Shown piece after piece: positions 12,017 through 23,906 of a stretch of 64,000 nucleotides of DNA; position 1 is the first letter of the stretch; each line of letters starts with the position of its first letter. Below the pieces are notes generated by a model. The model searched no databases and was not told where the DNA came from. It saw only the letters and a list, made by a program, of their open reading frames with translations. The DNA is from Adineta vaga (taxonomy: Eukaryota > Rotifera): contig CP075495.1 of NCBI GenBank assembly GCA_021613535.1, positions 4,340,001 through 4,404,000 on the forward strand, written 5' to 3'. The position numbers and the translations under genes were made by a program.

Positions 12017-14355
12017 AATTAATAAAGAAATCTTACCGATTCTGTTTAAGTATTCCTAATAACAACAAAAAATGGATCTATTAAAGATGACAAAGCAAAA
12101 TTGGATCTAATTTTCAAGAGTACTTAAGTATATAATAGAATATATAGTTGGAAATAATGCAATTTCTATCAATAGAATTCCTAATATCGAGAAGGAGAAG
12201 AAAAATGTCGACAATTCTCTTTCATTCTTATTCTTCGTCTGCTTTCAAAGCAAGTATAGGTATTAGTTCTCTGTAGAGAAGAAAGAAAGAGATGGTATGA
12301 GAATAACAATATGATAATAAAAAGATCATAGAAGAAATTCTCCAAAGAGAAGATTTATGTTCCATACGACTAGATATAACTTTTGATTATTAACAATAAA
12401 ATAAGAGAGAACGAGAATCTTGTCTCATCATGGCTTCTTTTTTGTTTTGTTTCAAGCGAAATGATTATTGAGTTAGTGATTATATTATTCGATTAATCTT
12501 TGTATGATTTCAATTAATCCATTGAATTGTTAGGAATGACAAGATAAACCATATCAATCTTCCTATGAAAACAACATATGCAATAACTTCTATTCTATCG
12601 AGGATTTTTTGGAATTCTTTCTGTTTATTTTATCTGACGTCGATAAAGACAATCATCGTTTGATTATTTTTTTGCTTATGAAATTAATTGAATACAAAAA
12701 TTATGTATTAGTTTATAAACGATAATTTCTAGGAAATATCTTGAAACTATTCAATAGATACGAAAATCAATGAATAATTTTATTCATTCATTCTACAATA
12801 GAAAAGAAAAGTTTTGCACTATGTTTGTGATATTATTGATAAAATACCACTAGGAAATCTCATGATAATTTCTTCCTCATTTTCTGTTCTATCTATTAAG
12901 CATACATCATCAACCATGCATGGGATTTTTCATTTTCTATTTCGACTAATGATGATAAATGAAACCCAAGAGATAAGCTTGAAAATTAATTCACTATAGT
13001 TCAAAGTCATTTTTACTAATTAGAATTTATGTCGATAATATAAAGAAGAATCCTTATTTCAAGTTATTATATCGATTAAAAATCACATTTGATATCGAAC
13101 AAAAGTTGACAATCTATCTAGATTGATTAATAAGATTGACATTCTATGTTTGATATTAGCATTCTGTCAGATCGCTTCAAGATTTAACTGTCACGGCAAG
13201 GTTATTTTATCGATCTATGAAAGATTATTTCGACGAACTAAATGCTCCTCTCTCTCTATCAAGACAAAACGATAGATCCGAAATTTTCCATATCTTATAC
13301 GCATCATTTGCAGCTACTATGATAGACATACCTGTATTGTATTCTTGATATATTTATATAATAATTGACAATGAATCTAATTTCGTTGAGTTGATCATTA
13401 TGGACTTTTCTGTGTTTCAGTTAAATAGGACAAAACGCTATTCTGTTGCTATTTTCTTTTCACTTGAGATAATAATCTTTTCTCGGCAGTACTTCTTTCT
13501 TCTACGTTTTTTTTCCTTCATCGTTCCTTCTATCATCTTTTCAAGGATGAGTCAGCTGCTTCTTATATACAACAAGTTCTGTATTTTTCTCCTAGTCATT
13601 CAGAACAGAAACAAAGATATTCCTTACTTAATTAATGGTGAAATATTTTATAATCAAGTTACTATGTTCATATGTATCTGAGAATTTTATTCGTGATCTA
13701 AAATTAAATATAACAATATTAATGGACAAGGAAGAATATATCCGATTACAGGAGTAGATAGAAATTATATGTAATTAATGTCATTGCATAATTATACATT
13801 TGATAGACAACTTGATTTAAAATATTTGAAGGTTGAAATAATGTACGATATCTTGAAGTTTACTCGAATGAATAAATGTATTTCAATGCGATTAGACTTT
13901 CTGCAAGATCTGAGATATTTAAACAGTTATAGTAGATCGTGTGAATGTTAATTCATAAAAATCAACTAATGACATACAAAATCTACAAATTGGTTCAGAC
14001 AAGATGTTTAGTTTCAATATTTTGTGTCTGATGTCCGTTTATTTGATGTTTAGGGATCCTTTTCGTAAAAAAGAAAACAATCGATTTGAAACTTACAATA
14101 ATTTTGATCAAGTCATAAGTATAATTAGAGAATATTATCCAATATCATGTGCATACATGAAGCTCTCTATTACCTGCATTTTGCCAGTCTATATTCTTAA
14201 ATTAAATCATATTCATCACATGCACGTAAGAGGTACATGCAACTAGCACTTTTATTAGAAATACTATATTAGGTAGTGCTGTAAATCATGATACTCATAA
14301 AATTGTTTCTTAATAGTAAGACATATAACTATGTCATTGTTTACATAGTTTCCTT

Positions 14356-14387
<32 letters not shown>

Positions 14388-14620
14388 ATCGTATATGTAA
14401 ACGATTGTTGAGAGTTAATCAAACAAACTTATGTGCGTGTCTTTTAACACTTTTTTTTATGACTCACTCTGTATTCTTATTGGTTTATTTAATAATTATT
14501 AGTGAAGAGAAATTATATAAAAAAATTTAAATTAATTCTCGGAAAACAAACATTATATATTGATTTTTAGTCATCGTGAACATCATGTTTATATGAAGAT
14601 AAACCTTTGTTTCTTATCAT
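12017..14620. other. Large intergenic region, no gene seen
   Basis: About 2.6 kb between divergent genes. Long frames here lack protein-like composition and splice support. Holds a (TA)n(TG)n microsatellite at 14356-14387. Confidence 0.6.
14356..14387. repeat. (TA)n(TG)n microsatellite
   Basis: Alternating TA then TG dinucleotides upstream of VWA3B. Confidence 0.85.
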
Positions 14621-14631
14621 ACCATAGCAAC
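14618..14631. promoter_or_regulatory. X-box-like element before VWA3B
   Basis: CATACCATAGCAAC holds a perfect 3' half-site (AGCAAC) and a poor 5' half. It sits about 100 bp before the VWA3B ATG. It shares TACCATAG(A/C)AAC with the element at 47643-47656. Confidence 0.4.
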
Positions 14632-14728
14632 CTACATTGCAATGACAAACGGGATTTAATCCTGAAGCTGATTTGATTGATTCCTCTTGTTTTGTATTCG
14701 AGCTTTTAGTTCACGAATTTTCTTCTCT

Positions 14729-17700
14729 ATGACGACAATTCAAAGAAAGCGAACTTCATTTTCTTCAGCAACCGGTGCTCTTCTTGCTATTCCCTATTCA
14801 TTAACACCAGGTGAAGTTAAAAATTTCGATTTAGCTTCATCCTCTCTTGATACGACAACGATTACTATCGAAGATCCACCATATTTATCAAGCCAAGTAA
14901 AGAAAGATTTCATTCAAAAGTAAAATTAATTGACGTTATCATTTTTTCTCTAGTTAAACAGTACAGAATGGATTCAGCGATACGGTTTAAAAGCACAACA
15001 ATTAACCTTCGATCAAATTTTACAACAAATCGGATACAAACGACTTGAAAGTTTGTTCGTTTTCTTTTCTTTTCTTATCTTTTCAATCAGAATCTCTATT
15101 TCATAGTGAAATAATTAAGATGAAAATTAAATCATTTTTAATCGACATACAGAACAACGAGTCCCAAGAATGACAAAAATCAAGATAGAAGATACCATGA
15201 AAATGACATTTATAAGGCTTGTTAAAAGTCTGATTTTACATATGTATTCGTATGCATTTTTTTCTTCTTTTTGTCATTATTTATTTGCAAAAGAATCACT
15301 ACGATAAGGTTTCTTACGATTGGCATCCGTTTACTAGAGGAATGATGTCGTTTTTTAAACTTCAACGACTTGCTTTTTCTTGAAAATCGATTGAGCGTAT
15401 CTAAATGATTGTTAATGTTAACTTGAAATCAAATTTGAAAAGAGAATTACTAGAAGGAAATCATCAGTGATTAAGTGATTGAATTCAAAGAATCGAAAGT
15501 TATGTGCGGCAATAACATTGCTGAATATGAGGAAAATGATTCGTATTATTTACTCTTCTAGCAGCTCAAACGATAATTTTTCTTACCTGATTTTCTTTTT
15601 GCTTATAAATTGATTTATTCGAAATTATTTTAGGTTTTGTTCCATCCATTGGCAAATCTGTCGGTGCAAAATATACCGGTAATCAATATCATGAAGTACT
15701 ACATGATAATGGTGATCATTATATTGTAAGATTGAAGTACTTTCTCTTGAAAACTCTGATCATTTGTTTTTCAGTTAACTTGCCGTCCAGAGAAATTACG
15801 TGAATTTAAAAATCATCTCGTACGAATGTTGAATTTATTACGAAAACGTTTAGCATTTATAACTAGTGGATCGCGTCGTGTATTCGGTATGATTGGAGAA
15901 CCAAGTGTATCTCTTGTATGCGATTGTAAAACAATGGATCATCGAAGATTTAATGAATTTCAATCAACTGTTATAAGTTTACTTAAAGAACAAGTTTCAA
16001 AAATAAAACGATTTAATATTATTTGGTATGAAACAATTTTTATTAAAAGTAATAGTAGTTCTATCTGCTATTCATAACACATAGGGTTTCGAATGATAAA
16101 GAAGACTTTCAAGAACGACCTATTGATGTTACCTCGACAACTGTTGATCAAGCTGTAAGTTCACAAAGTGAAAAAAAATATCGGATTTGATACACACATT
16201 ATTTGAGAGGAGAGAAATAATTTTCAAACCTTCAACTGTCACATTTGCATATTATTCAAATATGTGAAATGAAAATTATTTTGAGAAAACAAAATCCGAT
16301 TGATAACAAAACAATTTGTTTAGATATATATTTTCCATTAAGATTGATTGGATTGGTGCTCGAAAATGTGCTCGAAATAAAATCTCCATAAGTGCAACAT
16401 GTGAAGCTATGGTCAGAGCTTTCACAAGTTCTGTAAATATATTTTCTATTTGAATTTACTTCAATAAGGTTTTTGCTCTATTTAGGTTCATAGCATTTAT
16501 TTAATAACTGAAGGTGAATCATCTGATTCTGCTCGTGAAATCTTACGTGATAATATTGTTAAAGCACGTCTTTCTTTAAATACACCAATACCTGTACATG
16601 TGGTTTCTCTATTTTGTAATAATAATGATACAGAAACATTTCTTCGTTCGATAGCAAAAACGACCGATGGCAAGTATGTATCAAGCTAATAGAAACGTTT
16701 GTTCTGTATTTTTAAATTCATGTACATTTTTGAATAGTTTTATATCCTATAAAATTAATCATGAAAGAACAGATTTAAAATTAGCAACAAATCTAACTGA
16801 TCCAAGTGGAATTAAATTTCAAAATAATACAATAAATTTTGGTACAAATACTACCGTATCAAAACCTGAACAACCGATTGATTTATCTTTAATGTATAAA
16901 GAAATCAATCAATGTCATAATATCATTGATCGTATCGATCAAATTCTTGGATTTGTTCAAGATGATAATGAAAAAGCTCTTCAAAAATATGACGGTAATT
17001 GTCAGAAAAGAAGTCATGTAGATAAATTTGCAAGATTTGTTTTTAGCAAGAAAATCATTAGATACAATGAATTCATCAAGTAAAACGAATCAAAATACTG
17101 GTAATAATAATCGACAACATGGTCTTGTAATTGAATCATCGGCATTGTTTAATACTGATGAAAGTGAAATGGCATCGAGTGAATGGTTGAAAATCTATGG
17201 AATCGATGCACAAAAATTAGATGTTACATCTGTTCTTCAACCAACAGCTTTTCGACATTGTGATGGTGTTATTACAACATTAAAACCACCAGAAGATGCC
17301 ATTGGAAAATATGATAAAACTCCCGCAGTAAGTTCAATACAAAACTCTTTCATCGAAAGACATCACATAAATAGATTTTGTTTTCATGCTCATCTTGGAA
17401 GTGTTTTTTTTCTCCGACGAAGAACATAAATAGCGTCATATATGTGTTTACATTGAAAACTATTTCGTTTAGCATGCTAAAACTAAACTAATCAATGCAA
17501 AATATTGTGATCAATTTGCTCATATCACAGGACATGATGGTACTATTCGACATGTTTTTGTTACAACAGATATGTATCGGTATGTAAATTTTCATAGGCA
17601 ATATATCATCAATATCGATTTCATTTATTGTAGAGATTATGAAAGACGAATTCTAGCTTTATTAGAAAAAATCAAAGCACGGTAATATTTTATGAAAATA

Positions 17701-20700
17701 AAAAGAAAAGAATGAAATCATAAGACTATCTTTGAATTTTAGATTAGCATGGTTAAGAAAAGGCAGTCGAGATCTATTTGGTACAATTGTTGAAAAGAAT
17801 ATTTATATTTTAATTGATACATCAGTTAGTATGCAAAATCATTTAGATTTTGTTAAAGATAAACTTCGTTTATTAATTCAAGTAAAAGTTAATTATAAAT
17901 TTGACAATAGTTATTATATATATATATGGAAATATTTAGGATCAATTATTTTCAAAAGAACGTATTAATATGATAGCATTTAATACTGTAACTAATCCAT
18001 GGCGTGATCGTTTAACGAAAGTAACAGATTCTAAAACAACTACTCAACTTCAAACATGGATTGATGAACTATATGCCGAAGGTTCGACAAATACATTAGC
18101 TGCACTTCGTTTTGCCCTCGCTGATCCCGTGACAGAAGCAATTTATTTATTAACAGATGGACGACCTGATCAAGTAAAATCTTTTTTTTTATATTTAATA
18201 AATTAATTGTATTTGTTTTGTAGAGTGAACGACATATACTTTCACAAGTTGAATATCGTAAAAAAGTACCAATCCATACAATTGCATTTAATTGTCAGGA
18301 TCAAATTGCTAATCAATTTTTAATTGATTTATCTAAACAAACAGGTGGCCGTTTTCATGCATTTAATTATGGATTGAACAATGAAACACCATCTGAAATA
18401 CCTGAAGTAAGATATTTCTTAGTCAACAAAAAAAAACGAAAAGATTTCAATCGTATCTTATTGAATATAGAGTGAAGATGTTATGAGACTTAAACAAGAA
18501 TTAGCACGTGGTGACAAAGAAATAAAACGTATTGCTGATCTACGTGATGAATGTACCGGTCGTGCATGGTCATTGACAAGTATAGAAGCAAAATATAAAA
18601 TTCCACGACAGAATGAACTTTCAGCTTCATTACCAATTCGAAGTCAAAGTTCGTTCGATATAAAATCTCGATCAAACAATGTTTGTAAGTAATGATTATA
18701 CACATTGATATCTAATGAAAGATAATGTTATGCAACTGTTTACTCAAATACATTGGTTTCTAATGATACGTCCTTGAGTTCTATTACGTATTGTGCTTCA
18801 TCATTTTCAAAAAGTAAAATAAATGATAGACTGAAGAATTCGATCGTTTTTTTTCTTTTGCAAAACTCTTTACTACTCTTGTAATCGAAACCTACGAATG
18901 AAAACGTTCTTCTTTCCTTCATTCTTTCAAGGTATTTTTCTTCTTCTGTCTGTTTCCAGAGTGATGTTATAAGAACAACATATGTCACTAGTTGTTTTTT
19001 TATTTTCTCTAAAAATTCTTTATTTTACATAGCTTCAATGTCACAACGATTAGAACGAAGAAAATGTTCTTCAGTATTATCAAGTCGTAAACAACAAAAA
19101 ACTCAAAAAAGTATATAATTTCAAATTAAATTAGAAAATTTTCTCTATTTTTCTTTCGACGTAAAATTCAATTTTTAGAAACAACAGTAATAGAACGAAC
19201 GACGAGAATTTATTATAATGCTGATCAATGGCTTTTACCTGAAACAGAAGATTATTTGAGAAAGAATGATAAACAACATGATCGTACATTTGTTGAAGAA
19301 CATCAAGAATCACGACCAGGTAGATCAAATCTATCAAGTAGAATGAACAACAACATCTTTTTCTTTTCTAGTTACTCCAAAAGAAATAGTTAAAAAGACT
19401 CCGTAAGTTTTATTTTTTCCTATAAAATCATCTTTCAATCGTTTTCTTGTTATTTTCTAGTACACCTTATGATGAAGTGAAATCCTATTTAAGAAAGAAC
19501 AGTTTAGTCACGAAAGGTTTAACTCTATTTGATGTTCTTTATCCAACCACAATAACAGTCAAAGAACCAACACATATTCAAGTTATTGATCGTTATGTAT
19601 TGGCTAAAGTTTGGGATGATGTACGATTTTATACAAAAGATTTATATAATGTCTTGTTATCTTTCGATTTAGATCCTACCATTAGCATATGGATCATATG
19701 TTAATAAACTTCGATTAGTTAATCACTATGCTGTTAATTTAGAAAAATATGAATTAAAATTAAAAGATTTAATTCGAGATTATCGAGAGTAAGTTGAACA
19801 AACGAATGAAAGAAAGTGAATTAAATAAATTGTCTTATTATTTTATGAAGATTTACTGCACGATTTATTTGGAAATATTTAAGCAATGATGATAAGAATA
19901 AGTTAGTGATCAATTCAATTGAAATTATCTCACATTCTTCTATTTCATTTAGACTTGCTCCAAATCTATATTGGGTTAATTTATCACAAGAAGATAAAGA
20001 TAAGTAAGTACATGTCTTATCCGACGATATCTATCTATTCCGATCCTGTTTCTATTAACTATAGATTCGCTCAAGAGAATACTAGTGGTGAACATCCAAA
20101 TCGAACGTAATTCATCTATAAATTTTTTATTTTATAACTATTAAATTGTTTTGATGTAGTCCATTGGAAATATTTGCTTGGAATCAATTAAATGAAGATG
20201 GAAAAAATAGGTAAAGATAGATGATCGATTTGATTTGTTAATACTATTTTGTTTTTGAAGTTTTTTACAAAAAATTCCAAATTATTATGAAAATAATGAA
20301 GTTACGTTAAAAAATGCATTAAGTGATGCCAAAGCTAAATCAGCTTTAGAAGGAGTTTCGCGAATGGATGTTGAAATCAAACGTGCGATTAAATTTTTAC
20401 AAATTTCAACTGATTTACGTAGATATCAAAAACAAGCTGGAGTAAGTTCATAATTTTTCTTACGAAAATACATTTTTATTCTTAGAATGAATCAAAAGTA
20501 TCAATCGAGCCAACTCCAAGTGGAAAGAAATCGTCATCAAAATCTTCATTTGCCGGTCAACGTGTTCTTGTTCGTTATATTCCTGATGGCTATTACTATA
20601 CTGGCACATTATATCTAGGTTCAGATGGTCGATTAATGGTTTTATTTGATATGGAAATTCACCAAGAAGTCATTTCGTATATTGTTTTATCTACAAATAA

Positions 20701-23098
20701 GTCAAGCAATTATTCAGCTTTATTCTTAAATGATCCTGTACTTGTTCGTCAAATGAGAGGAAGTGAAGAATATTGGACGCCTGGTTTAGTAATGGGTCTT
20801 CCAGGAGCGTTTACTTTGCCATCGGATGTATATATGATTCAAATAGACTATCCAAACCCTCAACGAGTATGTATCAAAGAAGGAGACAAACGAAGAAAAT
20901 ACATTCTTTCTTAGATCTATGTTCATCGAAAAGATATGGTTCGAACAAGTATGACAGTATTTCAAAAAAGTAATCTTTATCTCCAACAGATTTAGTACGT
21001 TTTTATTCCATTGAATTATATTTCAATTTTCTTGTCTGTCTCTAGTAATTCCATCGTGATACACCGCTCCGGATCACTATCTTCGCAATCCGATTTAGAT
21101 CAACCGTCAGATGGGTTTGAAAGTACATCTATTATTTAAACATTTCTCTCTTAAGAAGACATTGTTTTTCATTCAGAAACTCTTCGTAAACTTCTCGATC
21201 AATTAAAAGAAAAAGTTGAACGTTACCATAAAGAGCATCATGCACGCTTCGATGAGTTACAGATAGTAAAGATCAAGATCATAAAACGATGATTCTCTAA
21301 AGTTCTTTTTTTTTCTCTACAGGAAATAGATGATCAAACGAGAACAATTCGAATTTTACAAGAACAACCATCAATAAAACTAGTTCATGTAGAATCAACT
21401 CAAACGTATCCAAGAACAACCTTACCTAAAAATAAACCTGAAAAAACATATGAAAAGCCTTCTAAAATTCCATCACGATCACCATCACCACCACCATCAC
21501 CACCACCATCACAAGTACTACCACGACCACCATTAATACCATCGCCTGTGAATCCTTCGCGTATTTCACCTAGTACACAAGTCTATGCAGTATGGTCCGC
21601 AGATGATGGACTAGTTTATGAAGTATGTGAAAACAAATCATTATTGATTGATATAAAAAATAGCCTGAGAAAAAAAGAAAGAATTGTCAATTGAGATAAA
21701 AATTACATTTGATCAAAAACAAAACTTCCTTCCGTTGAATGAAAACTTAAGTGAGCGTATAATATTGAATTACATTGCAATTTAGGTTAACAAATAGTAG
21801 AAATCTTTTCTTCTATTCATAGTTCTAGTCGGTCGTTTCATCTTGGAAAACGAAGCTATAAAAGATCGATAAAAGTCATTGCAGAAATGTTCAATGCCAA
21901 AATTAGATCGCTTTTTCTTTTGATTGAACGAACAAATCATTGTTTATTCAGTTCTTTTGTAATGTATGTGAGACATTAATGAATAAAAAGAATGTGTAAA
22001 AGAGAACAAATCACTAGAGATTTATTACAGTTAACTGAGCGTATAAATCAAAAGATTTTTATATCAGAAATAATCTAGAATAGAAGTGCAAAAGCTGTTG
22101 AATATAAAATCATCATCTTTAAGGACAAGATATTTAACTCATATGATGACATTTTTTAATGTTTACTTTAGAGTATTGTATTAGGATCACATGATTCAGA
22201 TTATTATCTTGTCGAACGTACTGATCTACGTGGTATCATTGGTCATATCTCACGTAATGATATATTTCTTCGATCAGATCATGTTCTTCTCAAAATCATG
22301 CCTGTAAGAAAATTAATCATAGTTAATTTGTTTCCATGATCTATATAATTAATTATTTTTGAAGGAAAAATCATTTGCTTTTATTAAATATCCTGATGAT
22401 GCTCGTCATTGTTTTTGTCCAGCCGTGATTATTCGTCATGGTAAAACAACAACAAAAGTTCGTTTTTATGATTGTAACGAAGGAGATTTGGATAAATATC
22501 AAGATGTTATACAAATTACTGAAGAACAATTTGCACACTATTCAAAATTACGTATTGAAAAAGAGATATCTCGAGTAAATGAAGTTACTGTTGCTTTTAA
22601 CGATGATAGCAAAACATTTATGTTAGGTAATTGAAGAAATTAATCGATCTTTTAATTTCTATTAAAATGAATCGTCATTTTCATTAGGTACGATTAAAAA
22701 ACGTATTGGCAATGGTCATCAATATTTAATTGAATGGTATGACCATAGTAGAGGTGAACAAACAGATGAATATTTATTTACTGAAATATTTACTCAACCT
22801 AATAAACATATCAAAGGAAATTATGTTTTGGCTATGGATGAAAATAAATCAATATATCGATTAGGTAAAGTCATTTCGATTTCACCTGATCGTAAAACTT
22901 TAACAGTTGAATTTACTGATGCACGAACAAAGAAAGATAGTTCAACACCAAGGTATGTAATTTGTTTATAGAGTACAAAAAGAAAGAACTCAATCTAATT
23001 TTGTTTATATTTATAGAACAGTAGAGGTTGCAGCAACGACGACATTTGTAATCAGTGAAGAATATCATGATAAAATTATCCAACGTCAACATACATGA
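14729..23098 (+). CDS. VWA3B: von Willebrand A domain protein 3B-like, with extended Tudor-like C-terminus
   Basis: Seen: 34 exons joining in phase to 4989 nt, 1662 residues: 14729-14896, 14954-15050, 15634-15725, 15775-16025, 16085-16154, 16343-16432, 16486-16673, 16738-16994, 17047-17327, 17473-17579, 17634-17681, 17743-17881, 17940-18173, 18224-18406, 18471-18684, 19033-19110, 19179-19319, 19372-19402, 19461-19620, 19673-19788, 19851-19901, 19953-20003, 20065-20106, 20160-20210, 20261-20441, 20486-20866, 20915-20994, 21046-21122, 21177-21265, 21323-21622, 22172-22303, 22365-22626, 22688-22952, 23017-23098. The repeated VWA3 unit (EWLKIYGIDAQKLD) occurs three times. A VWA domain at about 570-735 keeps the MIDAS residues DTSVS, GSTNT and TDG. 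After it come a coiled region and several Tudor-like DUF4537 modules. Known: VWA3B is linked to cilia and neurons, but its molecular role is poorly known. Human is about 1294 residues, so this protein is longer at the C-terminus. Confidence 0.92.
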
Positions 23099-23295
23099 CA
23101 TTATTTTTCTGTACTAAAAGAAAACATTCTTCATGATACACAAAATATTTCCTTCTCTCTTCAAATAAACAAATCTGATGATGAATGAATTCTTCTTGGC
23201 TTTACACGTCTATCTGTTTATTTAAAAAGTAGAGACAAAGAAAAAGAAGAAGAATAGAAAATGTTCTTTTTTATGAAGACCTCTTTTTAAATAAT

Positions 23296-23706
23296 TTACA
23301 CGTACCATTCTCTGGAATCGACACCATTTTGCTCATTTGATAGTAATTTTTGTCGATGATGATTGGATGTTGTTATTTTTCCTCCACAACCAGCAGCACT
23401 TTCATGATTATCGAGATGAGAATTCGTAACGAAATTTTTACTTTCATCTATTTTATATGAACCTTCATCACGATTTCGATATTTAACAAAAGCATAGATA
23501 ATAATGGTAATTAGAATAACACTAGCACTGATACATCCAACTAGTAATGCTATATTGAATGTTCGATTTGTACCCTGTTGTGATGTTTGAAAAAGGCTAA
23601 CATTTGAAAATAATGATGTTGTTGTTGTTGTTGTTGATAAAAGATTTATTGTTGTCGAATTATCATAACCACTATCAACAAGAAAATTATTTTCCGACGA
23701 TGACAT
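23296..23706 (-). CDS. Neurexin-type transmembrane/cytoplasmic tail protein without LNS domains
   Basis: Seen: single open exon, 136 residues from the ATG at 23704-23706. A Ser/Thr-rich stretch is followed by one membrane span (about 51-74), then KYRNRDEGSYKIDES and the C-terminus REWYV. Known: the juxtamembrane KYRNRDEGSY motif and a C-terminal -YYV PDZ ligand are hallmarks of neurexins; they bind protein 4.1 and CASK/Mint/syntenin PDZ domains at synapses. No laminin-G/LNS or EGF exon is visible upstream on this strand. The frame stays open for 59 codons above the ATG (to a TGA at 23881-23883) and encodes a hydrophobic WLCYSSFFTVLFLSFF, which looks like a signal peptide. Probably an upstream exon supplies the true start near 23856. 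It resembles vertebrate gamma-neurexin. It may instead be only the last exon of a longer gene. Confidence 0.75.
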   Translation of the reverse strand: MSSSENNFLVDSGYDNSTTINLLSTTTTTTSLFSNVSLFQTSQQGTNRTFNIALLVGCISASVILITIIIYAFVKYRNRDEGSYKIDESKNFVTNSHLDNHESAAGCGGKITTSNHHRQKLLSNEQNGVDSREWYV

Positions 23707-23906
23707 TAGTGTAGCAATAGTTGAAGATAATGATCGATCGACAACGAATAGAACAGCATAGTGATGAAATGATGAAGTTTCTTCTGGATTGACAATGTTA
23801 GTGAAAAAAGAAAGGAAGAGTACGGTGAAGAACGAGGAATAGCAAAGCCACTTGATGAATAATAAGTAGTTTGTTGATGTTCACAATAAGATAGAAGCAA
23901 TAATGA

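Noticed and set aside
19621-19672. A 22-nt intron in VWA3B (GTCTTG to TTTAG)
   Set aside because: Too short to splice. The donor GTACGATTT at 19621 gives a normal 52-nt intron and restores the family sequence KVWDD-ILPLAYG.
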